In this document: one piece after another, positions 8,895-22,243 of the stretch
Position numbering within the stretch: the first letter of the stretch is position 1
Layout of the letters: each line of letters begins with the position of its first letter
From: Hymenobacter convexus
GTDB lineage: Bacteria; Bacteroidota; Bacteroidia; Cytophagales; Hymenobacteraceae
Direction of reading: 5' to 3'
DNA length: 64,000 bases
NCBI RefSeq assembly: GCF_030580955.1
Contig: NZ_JAUQON010000016.1
Location: 62,001-126,000 of the forward strand
The notes under the pieces: generated by a model
Seen by the model: the letters and a program-made list of their open reading frames with translations, nothing else
Databases searched by the model: none
Told to the model about the DNA's origin: nothing
Position numbers and translations under genes: made by a program

Positions 8895-9065
8895 ATGACC
8901 GCGATTGAAGAACTTCTCAGCGTCTTGTTGCTGGCGGCGTGCGCTCTGGCCCTTGCGGCTCAACGGCGCTACCTGGCCCTGCAGCGCAAGCACAAGCTGC
9001 TGCAACGGCAGTACGAGAAGGCCGAGCAGCAGTTGAGCTCGTTGTGGGCGAGCAAGAAGCCCTGA
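8895..9065 (+). CDS. 56-residue single-span membrane protein with coiled-coil tail
   Basis: The frame starts MTAIEELLSVLLLAACALAL, one membrane helix at residues 5-22, followed by a charged helix rich in Gln, Lys, Arg and Glu (QRKHKLLQRQYEKAEQQLSS) that should form a coiled coil. It is the only plus-strand gene in the first 24 kb, and it is preceded by a good promoter and a strong hairpin, which supports it being real. The function is unknown; small proteins of this shape often act on a membrane partner. A longer frame starting at 8802 would run through the hairpin and is less likely. Confidence 0.5.
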   Translation: MTAIEELLSVLLLAACALALAAQRRYLALQRKHKLLQRQYEKAEQQLSSLWASKKP

Positions 9066-9126
9066 GTGCTGCGGGCTTGGTAGCTAGGTGCCTACGAGGA
9101 CCCGAGAGCCACGCGTTAAGGCGAGT

Positions 9127-9876
9127 TTATTTAACTTTTTCGGGGTGCTGATTCAGCCAGGCCTGGACCTGGTCGATTTCCCGCTGCTGGTCCTGCAGTA
9201 CGAGGTAGGCTATTTGCTGGAGGTGCTCATCCCGGCCCAGCTCCAGTTCAGCACGGGCTAGTGTAATAGAGTTTTGGTGATGCGTAATAAGCAGCGCGGC
9301 AAAGTCGCGGTCGATGCTGCCCGTGCCGGCATATTCCTGCTTTGGGCTGCTACGCGCGTGGAGGGAGTCTGAGCCGGACTTCAGTCGGGCAATGAAGCGG
9401 TGGGCGGCGGGGTGCAAGCCGCTCGTGGCTGCGTCCAGCAAGCGGCTAAACCGTTCGCTTTGCATGGTATGCTCCGGAAAAGAGGGCGGCAGCGCCCGCA
9501 GGCTCATGATGGCTGAGTCTAAGCGGAGGATAAGTTGCTGGTGGTCGTGGTTGAGGTTCTCTGCCTCAGCACGCAAGGCCGGGTCCTGCCCTTTGTTCAG
9601 CTCCAGGGCCGACATGGCCACCGCGGCCCGGTGGTTTTCCCGCAGCAGCAAGGCAAAGTACAGGTCGAGATTGTCGGTCAGCGGCAAGGCCCGGGAGCGT
9701 TGCACCATGGTATGCAGGGCAGCCATCATAGTCGGCGGCAGCTCACTTATTCCGGTCCCGTTGGTTTCGTCAGCCGACCCGTGGCAACTGCTTGTCAGCA
9801 GGGCAAGGGCCGGTAGCGCGCGCGCGAATGCGCGGACTGTCAGGGATAACCGGTGGCCCATGGATGGACCGCTCAT
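9127..9876 (-). CDS. DUF305 domain lipoprotein
   Basis: A 249-residue protein with a signal sequence ending in LALLTSSC, so probably lipidated, and two DUF305-like four-helix segments. The second has the family signature DRDFAALLITHHQNSITLAR followed by LQDQQREIDQVQAWL. DUF305 (ferritin-like fold) proteins occur beside copper and other metal resistance genes; the conserved Met/His positions are thought to bind metal, but no reaction is established. The ATG at 9874-9876 overlaps the TGA of the upstream 88-residue gene (ATGA), indicating coupled translation. It is the last gene of the long metal operon running left from 22067. Confidence 0.8.
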   Translation of the reverse strand: MSGPSMGHRLSLTVRAFARALPALALLTSSCHGSADETNGTGISELPPTMMAALHTMVQRSRALPLTDNLDLYFALLLRENHRAAVAMSALELNKGQDPALRAEAENLNHDHQQLILRLDSAIMSLRALPPSFPEHTMQSERFSRLLDAATSGLHPAAHRFIARLKSGSDSLHARSSPKQEYAGTGSIDRDFAALLITHHQNSITLARAELELGRDEHLQQIAYLVLQDQQREIDQVQAWLNQHPEKVK

Positions 9877-10139
9877 ACCGTAGTCGTGCTGACGATGTGA
9901 CTACGGGCCTCGGGCTCGCCCTGCTGGGTTTCGTGCTGCACATAGTATTCCAGTAGGGTTCCTGGGGCAAAAGCGTCGGCATCAAGGAAAGGCGAGCGGG
10001 CGTTGACGGCCACCCGCTGCCAGGTGGAGGCCTCGCCCCCGACGCGGCGAAAGACGTGGGCGACTTCCAGTAGCTCCTTCGAGAAAGCCAGGTGGCGGCC
10101 GGTAGGCTCCAGGGTCAGGTCAATTTTGGCGGTGTGCAT
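9873..10139 (-). CDS. 88-residue conserved-looking hypothetical protein
   Basis: A small soluble protein without signal peptide (MHTAKIDLTLEPTGRHLAFS...) whose middle, FLDADAFAPGTLLEYYVQHE, has the alternating pattern of a beta-rich fold. I do not recognise the family. It lies 25 bases downstream of the ZIP transporter gene and overlaps the next DUF305 gene by four bases, so it is translated with metal-handling genes and probably helps them. Nothing in the sequence shows metal ligands beyond a few His residues. Confidence 0.6.
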   Translation of the reverse strand: MHTAKIDLTLEPTGRHLAFSKELLEVAHVFRRVGGEASTWQRVAVNARSPFLDADAFAPGTLLEYYVQHETQQGEPEARSHIVSTTTV

Positions 10140-10164
10140 GCGTAGCGTATTCGAAAAGGGTGGG

Positions 10165-10968
10165 TTAGGCGACCATGCCCAGAATCAGAAACAGGAGAAA
10201 GCCCACGAAAAAGGCCAGCGTGAGCAGCGGCGTTTCGGTTTCCTCGTGCGCTTCGGTCAGGAGCTCCTCGGTGACCAGAAACAGCAGCGCGGCCAAGCCA
10301 AAGGAAAGCACGATTTCCAGCATATTGCCGGTGGCCCCGCCCAGCACCGTGGTGCCGATGCCCGCCCCGACCAGCAGCATGAGCGAAGTGCCGGCCACAA
10401 TAGCGACGGCCCGGCCCTTGCCGTGGCCGTCCTGCCGCAACTCAATGGCCGTGGCCAGGCCCAGCGACAGCAGCTCGATGGTGAGGGCAATGGCCAGCAG
10501 GGTGCCTTCCTTCGCGCCCGCCGCAAAGCCGATGCCCAGCAGCAGTCCGTCGATGAGGATATCAATGCCGATGGCCACCAGCAGGCCCCAGGGTAGGGAG
10601 GCCGCGCCGGGTAGCGCCGTAGCACGAGTGCCAGCCGCTGGCTCATTGCCGGCATCTCCAAGCTCCTCTTTCTTTTCGAGGCGCTGGGTGAAGTAGCGCA
10701 AACCCAGCATGGTAGCCACGCCCAGCCCGAAGCCCAGGGCCACTTCGTAGGGCGCATGGTGCTGCACAATGTCGGGCAACAGCTCGACGGCCACGACCGA
10801 GAAGATGACGCCCGCCGCGAAATGCAGAATGGCGCTGCGCAGCTTCGGGCCAGGGGCTCGCCACACGGCCAGGGCCGCGCCGGCAATCATGACCACGGCC
10901 GGCAGCAGCGAGAAGCCCAGCATGGTGGACCAGGGCGGCGTGACGGCGGTGGGAATAGTAAGCAGCAT
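10165..10968 (-). CDS. ZIP-family metal transporter
   Basis: The 267-residue protein has about eight hydrophobic helices and the ZIP signatures: HFAAGVIFSVVAVELLPDI in an early helix, a variable cytoplasmic loop (EKKEELGDAGNEPAAGTRAT), and the metal-path helices DILIDGLLLGIGFAAGAKEG and IELLSLGLATAIEL. ZIP proteins move Zn(II) or similar divalent ions into the cytoplasm or, in some bacterial GufA-like forms, act as channels. Here it is inside an export operon, 20 bases downstream of a DUF305 gene, so it may tune zinc supply or act in detoxification. The direction of transport cannot be read from sequence. The histidine-rich loop common in the family is absent. Confidence 0.85.
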   Translation of the reverse strand: MLLTIPTAVTPPWSTMLGFSLLPAVVMIAGAALAVWRAPGPKLRSAILHFAAGVIFSVVAVELLPDIVQHHAPYEVALGFGLGVATMLGLRYFTQRLEKKEELGDAGNEPAAGTRATALPGAASLPWGLLVAIGIDILIDGLLLGIGFAAGAKEGTLLAIALTIELLSLGLATAIELRQDGHGKGRAVAIVAGTSLMLLVGAGIGTTVLGGATGNMLEIVLSFGLAALLFLVTEELLTEAHEETETPLLTLAFFVGFLLFLILGMVA

Positions 10969-10988
10969 AGAAGCAGCAGGTTAAAATG

Positions 10989-11690
10989 TTAGTGGGAGGA
11001 GGTTACCGCGTGGGTCTTGAGCCAGCTCTGGTACTGCTTGATTTCGGCCTGCTCGTCGCGCACAACCTGGCGGGCGGCGTTTCTTACTTCCGCATCTTTG
11101 CCAAAGGCCAGCTCGGTTTGGGCCAGGGCCACCCCGGTTTGGTGGTGCACCTGCATGAGCGTGGCAAAATCGGCATCAAGGGTACCGGGCAGGGACGGCG
11201 GCTGGCGCAGGGGAGCCAGTGCGGCCGTGATGCGGCGCACAAACGGGTCCCTGTCGTTATCCGGTCGGTACTCCTGGCCCGCCGGCGGCTGCCGGGTAAG
11301 GGCCAGCGTCAGCACATGGTTGTCGCGCTTATGTCCCTTGAGCACGTGCTGGGCTAGGGCGCGCAGGGTAGAGTCCTGGCCTTGGGCCACTTCCACCGCC
11401 GCCAGTCGCTGGGCCCCGCCGTGGTGCACGCTCATCAGGCGGACAAAGTCTTCATCCCAGCACCCGAGGCGGCGCACCGTATCGAGCTGCTGCGCGAGTA
11501 GCCGCAAGGTGTCGCCCAGGGCCGGGGGCGTGGCCACGGGAGCCGGCTTCGGCTTAGTTCCGGCGTGCACTTCCTGCTCGTGCTCGTCGGTGTCGTGCCG
11601 GGAACTGCAACTGATAATTATGCTGGGAATAAGCATTACGAGCCACGGGCTAATAGCACGGAGGGAGGTATGTGATAAGCAGTGCAGCAT
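10989..11690 (-). CDS. DUF305 domain lipoprotein
   Basis: A 233-residue lipoprotein (LVMLIPSIIISC at the start) with two DUF305-like halves. The first has FVRLMSVHHGGAQRLAAVEV with a VLKGHKRDNHVLTLAL helix, the second DFATLMQVHHQTGVALAQTE with VVRDEQAEIKQYQSWL. The paired His residues in the VHHxxG/VHHQTG motifs mark the family and may bind metal. It lies between the CHAT-domain gene (27 bases upstream) and the ZIP gene (20 bases downstream). Together with the protein at 9127 it forms a pair of double-domain DUF305 proteins in one operon; a membrane-anchored third copy is at 60317. Confidence 0.82.
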   Translation of the reverse strand: MLHCLSHTSLRAISPWLVMLIPSIIISCSSRHDTDEHEQEVHAGTKPKPAPVATPPALGDTLRLLAQQLDTVRRLGCWDEDFVRLMSVHHGGAQRLAAVEVAQGQDSTLRALAQHVLKGHKRDNHVLTLALTRQPPAGQEYRPDNDRDPFVRRITAALAPLRQPPSLPGTLDADFATLMQVHHQTGVALAQTELAFGKDAEVRNAARQVVRDEQAEIKQYQSWLKTHAVTSSH

Positions 11691-11717
11691 AAGCTAATTA
11701 GAAAAACCCTCAAACAT

Positions 11718-13889
11718 TTAGGAGAAATACACGGCGCTGCCCCATTTCAAAATATTGGACAAGTCAGCATTAGAGCTGTACTGTAGCCTATCAATCAAGG
11801 CGGTAATTGCTGGATGCTGTGTTTCCGGCTCGATGGAAGTGAGCTTGTCGATTATGCCCGCTTCTCCAGCAATCAAGGTGAGCAGTGCTGATTGATAGGC
11901 ACTGAAATAGTTCGCCCCTGACTGGCATAATCCCTCAGCCACCAAAGCACCAAGCAGCATAGCTACTAGCGAGTCAGCCATCCATAAGTGCGAGAGAACG
12001 TCTTGATTATCGCTGGTTACAACATGACCAAACCCCACATTTAGGAACTCACCAATCTGCGTGTTGGCTCCGCCCTCACACACATTTAGGAACAACAGCC
12101 GAACGTGCGGGTGCTGAACCGTAATGGCCGCGAGTTCGGTGAGACTCACCGCTTCGGTATGAGACAGGGCAAAGCTGGAATTATCGGGCTCGTAGTAACC
12201 CCTTTCCCCATGTGAAGAAACCCAGATGATATCGTAATCGGGGCTACGGTAGGCATCCATAAAGTCCTGCTTTGTCGCAGTGCCCTCTACCAATACAGTC
12301 AGTTTCACTCCGGCTTTTTCAAAAATGTAGGCGAGCGCGTTACCTTCCATTTCCGAGGTGACACTGCTGCCTTGCCAGAATAGTACGTTACGAGTGCCTG
12401 GGTAGGTCCCCTTAATTTGCAGGCTTGTATAAATGGGGAATGTGGCCCGCAACTCCTTTAACATCAACGCCTGCAATGGCAGTTGATTAAAATTAAAGGG
12501 ACACAAAGCAGTTACCCCAGATATATCTAGTTGCCCGAGCTTCCTAAGATTGTAGAAGCTAGAAACTATTCGTTCAAACTCGCGGCCGAGTGGCAGTACC
12601 GGAAAGCCTATTGTTCTTTCTGGCACTGGCGTAATCTGGCCCGGCGTTCCCCTGAGTATATGCAACTGACTCAATGCCTGGTTAGCAATATCCACCAAAA
12701 CGGGCACGGCAACGACATTATCCTGTTCATGAACCGCCAACCCTCCCTTCGCACAGTATAGTACTCCGTCCTTAGCATTCGGTAAGATGAAAAGGATGGA
12801 ATCCTGTGGTGCCCAATCAGCATCTGGATGGTAGTAGGCTGTCAGCAAAGTCGCCAGTTCCGTAGTGGCGGCTTGCTGGCATAGGGTTAGAATGACGTTG
12901 TTTAATACTTTGAAGAAACGTGACTTCTCGTACGTAATGTCAATCAAGGTCTTAGCTCTGGCTTCTACTTCATGGCTAAATTCTCTGACTGCTGAAAGAA
13001 TGGCGTCGAAATTCGTTTTGATAGCATAAATGCTGTTGTCCATCTCGCAGGCAATCTGCATCTTATCTTGGGCGGAAAGTGTGCCCTGAGCTTTTAACTC
13101 TGCGTAGATAGACTCGCGTTGAGCAGGCTGTTTGCTTGTTAGCACCAAATGGACACCTAAATGCTGTTTCTCCGCGCTAAGCGGCCCCCAGCTAAGCTCG
13201 CTGTATACAGTGCTGATAATATCCAATATGTCTTTGGCTTTGTCAGGCTGTTGGTATTCAGTTGTCCACGCGTATAGCTGTGTGAGCAGAAAGGCTCCAT
13301 CCATCGTAGTTGCGCGTATGACTTCAGCTGCCCACTTAATGGACAGTTCAAGAAAATCCTGGCACAATTGGGATAACCCGCTAAAGGAACGTGAATAGTA
13401 AAAGAGCTGGCCCAGCCACAGCGTGATGATTTGCAAAACGTCAACGCCAAGCGCAAACTGCCATGATTGTGGATTTGCAAATCGCCAGAGCCGCTCCGGT
13501 TGCGACTCATATTGCTCCCCATTTTTCATGGTTCTGCCATACAACGACTTTGTTAAACAGTCGAACACATCGAGCATGGCGCCCCGCTGGTTATAAGTGC
13601 CGGCTGCTTTCGCCCCGTGAATCAATAGAAGCAAATCAAGTCCAGCGAACGGAAGCACCATCGCCGAGTGCTTCTTCGCGATGATTATATCATCAAAAAT
13701 GAGGTTGATGTGTTTTCTGAATTCGTCTAGTGTTAACTCATGAACAAGAGCACACTCTACAGTAAATATGTCTTCAAGCACAAAAACCAGATGTTGGTCA
13801 GCAGGATGGTAGTCCTGTTCCCAAAACGTTTCAACTTCTTGGCTATAACGACCAGCATATACCGCTGGGAAAACGTCTCTTATCTTCAT
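11718..13889 (-). CDS. CHAT-domain (caspase-like) protein
   Basis: The 723-residue protein has a mostly helical N-terminal part (1-490) of unknown family and a C-terminal CHAT peptidase domain. The domain carries the catalytic pair His560 (WVSSHGERG) and Cys604 (FLNVCEGG), each after a hydrophobic strand as in caspase-like folds. CHAT proteases cleave partner proteins, often in defence or programmed death. The ATG at 13887-13889 overlaps the TGA of the metal ATPase gene (ATGA), so the two are co-translated. Its base composition is clearly less GC-rich than its neighbours, suggesting recent insertion into the metal operon. No tetratricopeptide repeat is obvious. The substrate and trigger are unknown; an adjacent gasdermin gene is not present. 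Confidence 0.82.
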   Translation of the reverse strand: MKIRDVFPAVYAGRYSQEVETFWEQDYHPADQHLVFVLEDIFTVECALVHELTLDEFRKHINLIFDDIIIAKKHSAMVLPFAGLDLLLLIHGAKAAGTYNQRGAMLDVFDCLTKSLYGRTMKNGEQYESQPERLWRFANPQSWQFALGVDVLQIITLWLGQLFYYSRSFSGLSQLCQDFLELSIKWAAEVIRATTMDGAFLLTQLYAWTTEYQQPDKAKDILDIISTVYSELSWGPLSAEKQHLGVHLVLTSKQPAQRESIYAELKAQGTLSAQDKMQIACEMDNSIYAIKTNFDAILSAVREFSHEVEARAKTLIDITYEKSRFFKVLNNVILTLCQQAATTELATLLTAYYHPDADWAPQDSILFILPNAKDGVLYCAKGGLAVHEQDNVVAVPVLVDIANQALSQLHILRGTPGQITPVPERTIGFPVLPLGREFERIVSSFYNLRKLGQLDISGVTALCPFNFNQLPLQALMLKELRATFPIYTSLQIKGTYPGTRNVLFWQGSSVTSEMEGNALAYIFEKAGVKLTVLVEGTATKQDFMDAYRSPDYDIIWVSSHGERGYYEPDNSSFALSHTEAVSLTELAAITVQHPHVRLLFLNVCEGGANTQIGEFLNVGFGHVVTSDNQDVLSHLWMADSLVAMLLGALVAEGLCQSGANYFSAYQSALLTLIAGEAGIIDKLTSIEPETQHPAITALIDRLQYSSNADLSNILKWGSAVYFS

Positions 13890-16000
13890 TGTTGATAATC
13901 TGCTTTGCGGGTGAAGTCCATGCGCTGAATCCGCACGGCGTTGAGGATGGCTAATAGCGCCACGCCCACATCGGCAAAAACGGCTTCCCACATGGTGGCC
14001 ACGCCGCCGGCCCCCAGCGCCAGCACGATGCCCTTCACTATAAAGGCCAGCCAGATGTTCTGCCACACCACGTTGTGGGTGGCACGGGCAATGCGCCGGG
14101 CGGTAGCAATCTTGCTGGGGTGGTCGGTCTGAATGACCACGTCGGCGGTTTCAATGGTGGCGTCCGAGCCCAGCCCACCCATGGCAATGCCCACATCGGC
14201 CAGCGCCACCACCGGAGCATCGTTCACCCCGTCGCCCACGAAGGCCAGCTTACGGCCCTCGGTGAGGTATTGCTGCACGTACCTGGCTTTGTCTTCGGGC
14301 AGCAGCCCGCCGTGGGCTTCGGTGATGCCCAGCTCTTTGGCCACCCGCTGCACGATGCTGTCCTTGTCGCCGGAGAGCATAACCACCTTGCTGATGCCAT
14401 CGGCTTTCAGCTCCTGCACGGCGCGGGCCGCGTCCTCTTTCGGGGCGTCGGCCACGGTGAGGTAGCCGGCGTATTGACCGTCCACGGCCGCCACCACGAT
14501 GCTGTCCACCACCTGGTCGACTTCGGGCGGGTAGGCCACGCTGAACTTGACCAGCAGCTTGGTGTTGCCCGCCAGCACGTCGCGGCCGTCCACCTTGCCG
14601 CGCAGGCCGTGGCCGGCGATTTCTTCCACGTTATCGACGGAAACGCCCGCCGCCGCCGCCCCGACGTGGGCCACCACCGCCTTGGCGATGGGGTGCGTCG
14701 ATTTGGTTTCCAGCGCTCCCACCAGGCGCAGCAGCTGCTCGGGGGTGGTGCCGGCCGCCGGCTGCACCTGCTGCACGGCAAATACGCCCTGGGTGAGCGT
14801 GCCGGTTTTGTCCATCACCACGGTGTCAATTTCGCGCAGCACGTCCAGGAAGTTGGAGCCCTTGAACAGGATGCCCGCTTTCGAGGCTGCACCGATGCCG
14901 CCGAAGTAGCCCAGCGGAATGCTGATAACCAGCGCGCAGGGGCAGGAAATGACCAGAAACACCAGCGCCCGGTACAGCCAGTCGCGGAACACGTAGTCGC
15001 TCACCACGAAGTAGGGCACCACGATGAGCAGCACGGCCAGCCCCACCACGATGGGGGTGTAGATTTTGGCAAACTTGGTGATGAACTGCTGGGTCTTGGC
15101 CTTGCGGCCCACGGCGTCCTGCACCATGGCCAGGATTTTCGAGAGCTTGGTATCCTTAAATGCCGCCGTCACGGTCACCTGAATCAGGGACTCCAGGTTA
15201 ATCATGCCGGCCAGCACGGCCTCGCCCGGCTGCTTGGTTTGCGGGGCCGACTCGCCGGTGAGCGCGGCCGTGTTGAAGTTGGCCGCCGTGGTGTTCAGCG
15301 TGCCGTCGAGGGCTACTTTCTCGCCGGGCTTTACTTCCATTACGTCGCCCACCTGCACCGCTTTGGGGTCGAGCACCATGCTTTGCCCGTTGCGCACCAC
15401 CGTCACTTCGGTGGCCTGAATTTCGAGCAGGGCCTTGATGCTGCGCTTGGCGCGGTTTACGGCCGCGTCCTGAAACAGCTCGCCCACGGTGTAAAACAGC
15501 ATCACGGCCACGCCCTCCGGGTACTCACCAATGGCAAAGGCCCCGATGGTGGCGATGCTCATCAGCAGAAACTCGTTGAAGATGTTGCCGCTGGGAATGC
15601 TGAGCACGGCGGCTTTGACGACCTTCCAGCCCACCAGCACGAAGGCTAGCCCGTACCAGGCCAGGCGCACGTAGCCGCTGAAAAAGCCGACTTTATAATA
15701 GTCCAGCGCGATTCCGGCCAGCAGCAGCGCAAAGCTGATGCCCGGCACCAGGTAGGGATTTTGTTCCGCCGGGCCGTGGTCGTGCCCGTCGTTGTCGAGG
15801 TCCAGTTCACCGGGGTCGTGGTCATGGCCGGCGTGGTCCTCGTTGTCGGCGTGGTCGTGGCCCGGCACGTCGTGGCCCTGGGGCGCGGCGGCGGCTTCGG
15901 GCGTGAGCTGGTCGCGGCTGAGTGCGCCCACGTTCTCGGGGTGCACCTGCTTGGCGGTGTTCAGCTCCTCGCTGAGTTGGTCGGATGATGGTTCAAGCAT
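13886..16000 (-). CDS. Heavy-metal P1B-type ATPase (Zn/Cd/Pb type)
   Basis: A 704-residue exporter. It has a His/Asp-rich N-terminus (residues 43-76, GHDHADNEDHAGHDHD and similar) instead of a CxxC ferredoxin-like domain, then the P-type core: TGES at 248-251, the membrane motif CPC at 353-355, the phosphorylated Asp397 in DKTGT, and GDGVNDAP near residue 600. The CPC motif with a His-rich tail points to Zn(II), Cd(II) or Pb(II) (PIB-2) rather than copper. It should pump the ion from cytoplasm to periplasm for the CzcCBA complex encoded upstream. It starts 37 bases after the YnfA gene and overlaps the CHAT gene by four bases. Confidence 0.93.
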   Translation of the reverse strand: MLEPSSDQLSEELNTAKQVHPENVGALSRDQLTPEAAAAPQGHDVPGHDHADNEDHAGHDHDPGELDLDNDGHDHGPAEQNPYLVPGISFALLLAGIALDYYKVGFFSGYVRLAWYGLAFVLVGWKVVKAAVLSIPSGNIFNEFLLMSIATIGAFAIGEYPEGVAVMLFYTVGELFQDAAVNRAKRSIKALLEIQATEVTVVRNGQSMVLDPKAVQVGDVMEVKPGEKVALDGTLNTTAANFNTAALTGESAPQTKQPGEAVLAGMINLESLIQVTVTAAFKDTKLSKILAMVQDAVGRKAKTQQFITKFAKIYTPIVVGLAVLLIVVPYFVVSDYVFRDWLYRALVFLVISCPCALVISIPLGYFGGIGAASKAGILFKGSNFLDVLREIDTVVMDKTGTLTQGVFAVQQVQPAAGTTPEQLLRLVGALETKSTHPIAKAVVAHVGAAAAGVSVDNVEEIAGHGLRGKVDGRDVLAGNTKLLVKFSVAYPPEVDQVVDSIVVAAVDGQYAGYLTVADAPKEDAARAVQELKADGISKVVMLSGDKDSIVQRVAKELGITEAHGGLLPEDKARYVQQYLTEGRKLAFVGDGVNDAPVVALADVGIAMGGLGSDATIETADVVIQTDHPSKIATARRIARATHNVVWQNIWLAFIVKGIVLALGAGGVATMWEAVFADVGVALLAILNAVRIQRMDFTRKADYQQ

Positions 16001-16037
16001 GAAAGTCGGTCAGAATGTTAATAAGAAAAATACCGGT

Positions 16038-16370
16038 TCAGGCACGGGGCCAGAACAGGATGATGCCAATGCCCACGAAGCAGACAACCCCGCCGATGAC
16101 ATCGAATCGGTCGGGCCGGAAGCCGTCGAAGTACCAAGCCCACGCGATGGACATGACAATGAAAATGCCGCCGTACACGGCGTAGGTTTTGCCAAACGAG
16201 GTGAGCTGCCAGGTCGCTATCCAGCCGTAGAGCATGAGCAATACTGCCCCCACGACCCCCATCCAGCCGGGGCGGTCGGCCTTCAACCACTGCCACATGA
16301 GGTAGCCGCCCCCGATTTCGCAGAGGCCGGCGAGGAAGAAAATCAGCAGCGGTTTGAGCAGGTGGAGCAT
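16038..16370 (-). CDS. YnfA family small membrane protein
   Basis: A 110-residue protein with four membrane helices and the YnfA family pattern (FFLAGLCEIGGGYLMWQWL; FGKTYAVYGGIFIVMSIAWAW; DVIGGVVCFVGIGIIL). YnfA belongs to the drug/metabolite transporter superfamily of small proteins related to the SMR group and works as a dimer if at all. Its role is not well defined. Neighbouring genes for metal export on both sides (22 and 37 bases away) suggest accessory membrane transport of toxic cations. Confidence 0.9.
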   Translation of the reverse strand: MLHLLKPLLIFFLAGLCEIGGGYLMWQWLKADRPGWMGVVGAVLLMLYGWIATWQLTSFGKTYAVYGGIFIVMSIAWAWYFDGFRPDRFDVIGGVVCFVGIGIILFWPRA

Positions 16371-16391
16371 GGGCGTTTGGGCAAAAGCAGC

Positions 16392-17570
16392 TTATTCTTC
16401 CTCCTCGGCGTTTTTGAGCTTGCCGAGCAGGGCGTAAGCCCCCTCTACGACAAAGCGCAGCGGTTTGCCCTGTTCGGTGGCCGGCAGGTGGAATTCGGTG
16501 TAGCCGTCTTCGCTCACGCCCCGCGTCACGGGCACGAGGCGGTAGGTGGCCCGGCCGGCCGCGGCGGCCGAATCGGCGGCCACGAACACGTAGGATTGGG
16601 CCCCGTACTGCACCACCGCTTTTTCGGGCAGCGTGGGCACGGTCACGCGGTTGGTTTCGATGACGGCCCGCACGAAGGTGCCCGGCAATAGCTGCTCATC
16701 CTCGCGGTCCAGGTGGGCGTGCACGCGCACGGTTCGCTCGTCGCTGATGGTTTTGCTGATGAGGTACACGTGGGCCGTGCGCTCCCGGCTAAGCGAGTCG
16801 TTGCCCAGCGAAAAGCGCACCAGCTGGTTTTCCTTCACCTGCGGGATGTCCTTTTCAAACACCGTCAACTCGACATGCAGGTGCTCGGGATTCACAATTT
16901 CAAACAGCACGTCGGTAGGGGTCACGCTCTGGCCGATGCTCACGTTCACGGCCTTCACGAAGCCGCCTTTGGGCGCGCGCAGCGTGGCCGTGCTCACGAT
17001 GGCCCCGCCGATGGGCAGGCCGGCCAGGCGCAGGCGGGCGGCCTGGGCGTTGGTTTTCACTTGCAGGGCCTCGTATTCGGCCTGGGCGCGCTGGAAGTTC
17101 TTCTGGGGCGCGACCTCCTGCCGGTACAGCTCGCCCTGCCGCTCGTACTCGGCGCGGGCCAGCTTGAGCTGGCTGCGGGTTTCGAGGTAGTCCTGCTGGA
17201 GCTGCACGAAATCGGGGTTGCGAATGACGGCCAGCACCTGGCCGGCGCGCACCCGCGAGCCCTGCAGCAGGTCGGTCCGGTCCACGAAGCCACCGAGCGG
17301 GGCGCTGACCGATACCAGGTTTTCGGGCGGCACGTCAAGCACGCCGTTCACTTTCAGCCCCCCGCTCATGGGGCGCTGGGTGAAAGTGCCCAGGCGCACG
17401 CCGCCCACCTGCTGCTCAGCAGCGGTGAGCGTGACGCGGTCGGCGGGACCTTTTTCGGCTGCTTCCCCGCTGGGGGCGGCGGCCGTTTCTTCTTTGTCCG
17501 TGGGGGCTTCCTGGGAGCCGCAGCCGCTTAGCAGGCCGAGCAGCACCAGGGAGAGGGGGATATAGCGCAT
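16392..17570 (-). CDS. RND periplasmic adaptor (CzcB-like)
   Basis: A 392-residue lipoprotein (VLLGLLSGCGSQ) of the CzcB/HlyD family. It has an early barrel strand set, a lipoyl half (GGFVDRTDLLQGSRVRAGQV), a long alpha hairpin (LQQDYLETRSQLKLARAEYE ...), the second lipoyl half (APKGGFVKAVNVSIGQSV) and beta-barrel and membrane-proximal domains. It should bridge the CzcA-CzcC fusion upstream (48 bases away). It lacks the CusB-type heavy-metal domain, so divalent ions (Co/Zn/Cd) or nickel are the likely substrates. It ends in a short acidic run, NAEEEE. Confidence 0.92.
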   Translation of the reverse strand: MRYIPLSLVLLGLLSGCGSQEAPTDKEETAAAPSGEAAEKGPADRVTLTAAEQQVGGVRLGTFTQRPMSGGLKVNGVLDVPPENLVSVSAPLGGFVDRTDLLQGSRVRAGQVLAVIRNPDFVQLQQDYLETRSQLKLARAEYERQGELYRQEVAPQKNFQRAQAEYEALQVKTNAQAARLRLAGLPIGGAIVSTATLRAPKGGFVKAVNVSIGQSVTPTDVLFEIVNPEHLHVELTVFEKDIPQVKENQLVRFSLGNDSLSRERTAHVYLISKTISDERTVRVHAHLDREDEQLLPGTFVRAVIETNRVTVPTLPEKAVVQYGAQSYVFVAADSAAAAGRATYRLVPVTRGVSEDGYTEFHLPATEQGKPLRFVVEGAYALLGKLKNAEEEE

Positions 17571-17618
17571 GATGATTCTGAAGTTGAAGGGAGAAGGAGT
17601 AGCGCGGCGGGGTCCGGG

Positions 17619-22067
<4,449 letters not shown>

Positions 22068-22243
22068 CCGCTGGTTGGGGGTTTGGTCTAACGCTTCCGT
22101 GAAACCCTGCGGCCCGCTGGCTCCGGCACGGGTGGCGGGAGCACAAGGGGCATAACCGATTCAGCGCCAAGCGCCAAATCGCCCGTCACGCACCGCGACG
22201 GGCCACCCGGAGGGAGTGGTCAGCAGGAAAAAAGGGGGAAGGG

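Noticed and set aside
14075..15649. Long open frame antisense to the metal ATPase gene (over 500 codons)
   Set aside because: It is a mirror of a strongly GC-rich coding frame; its His/Gly/Arg-rich translation and the clear P1B motifs on the other strand show it is not a gene.
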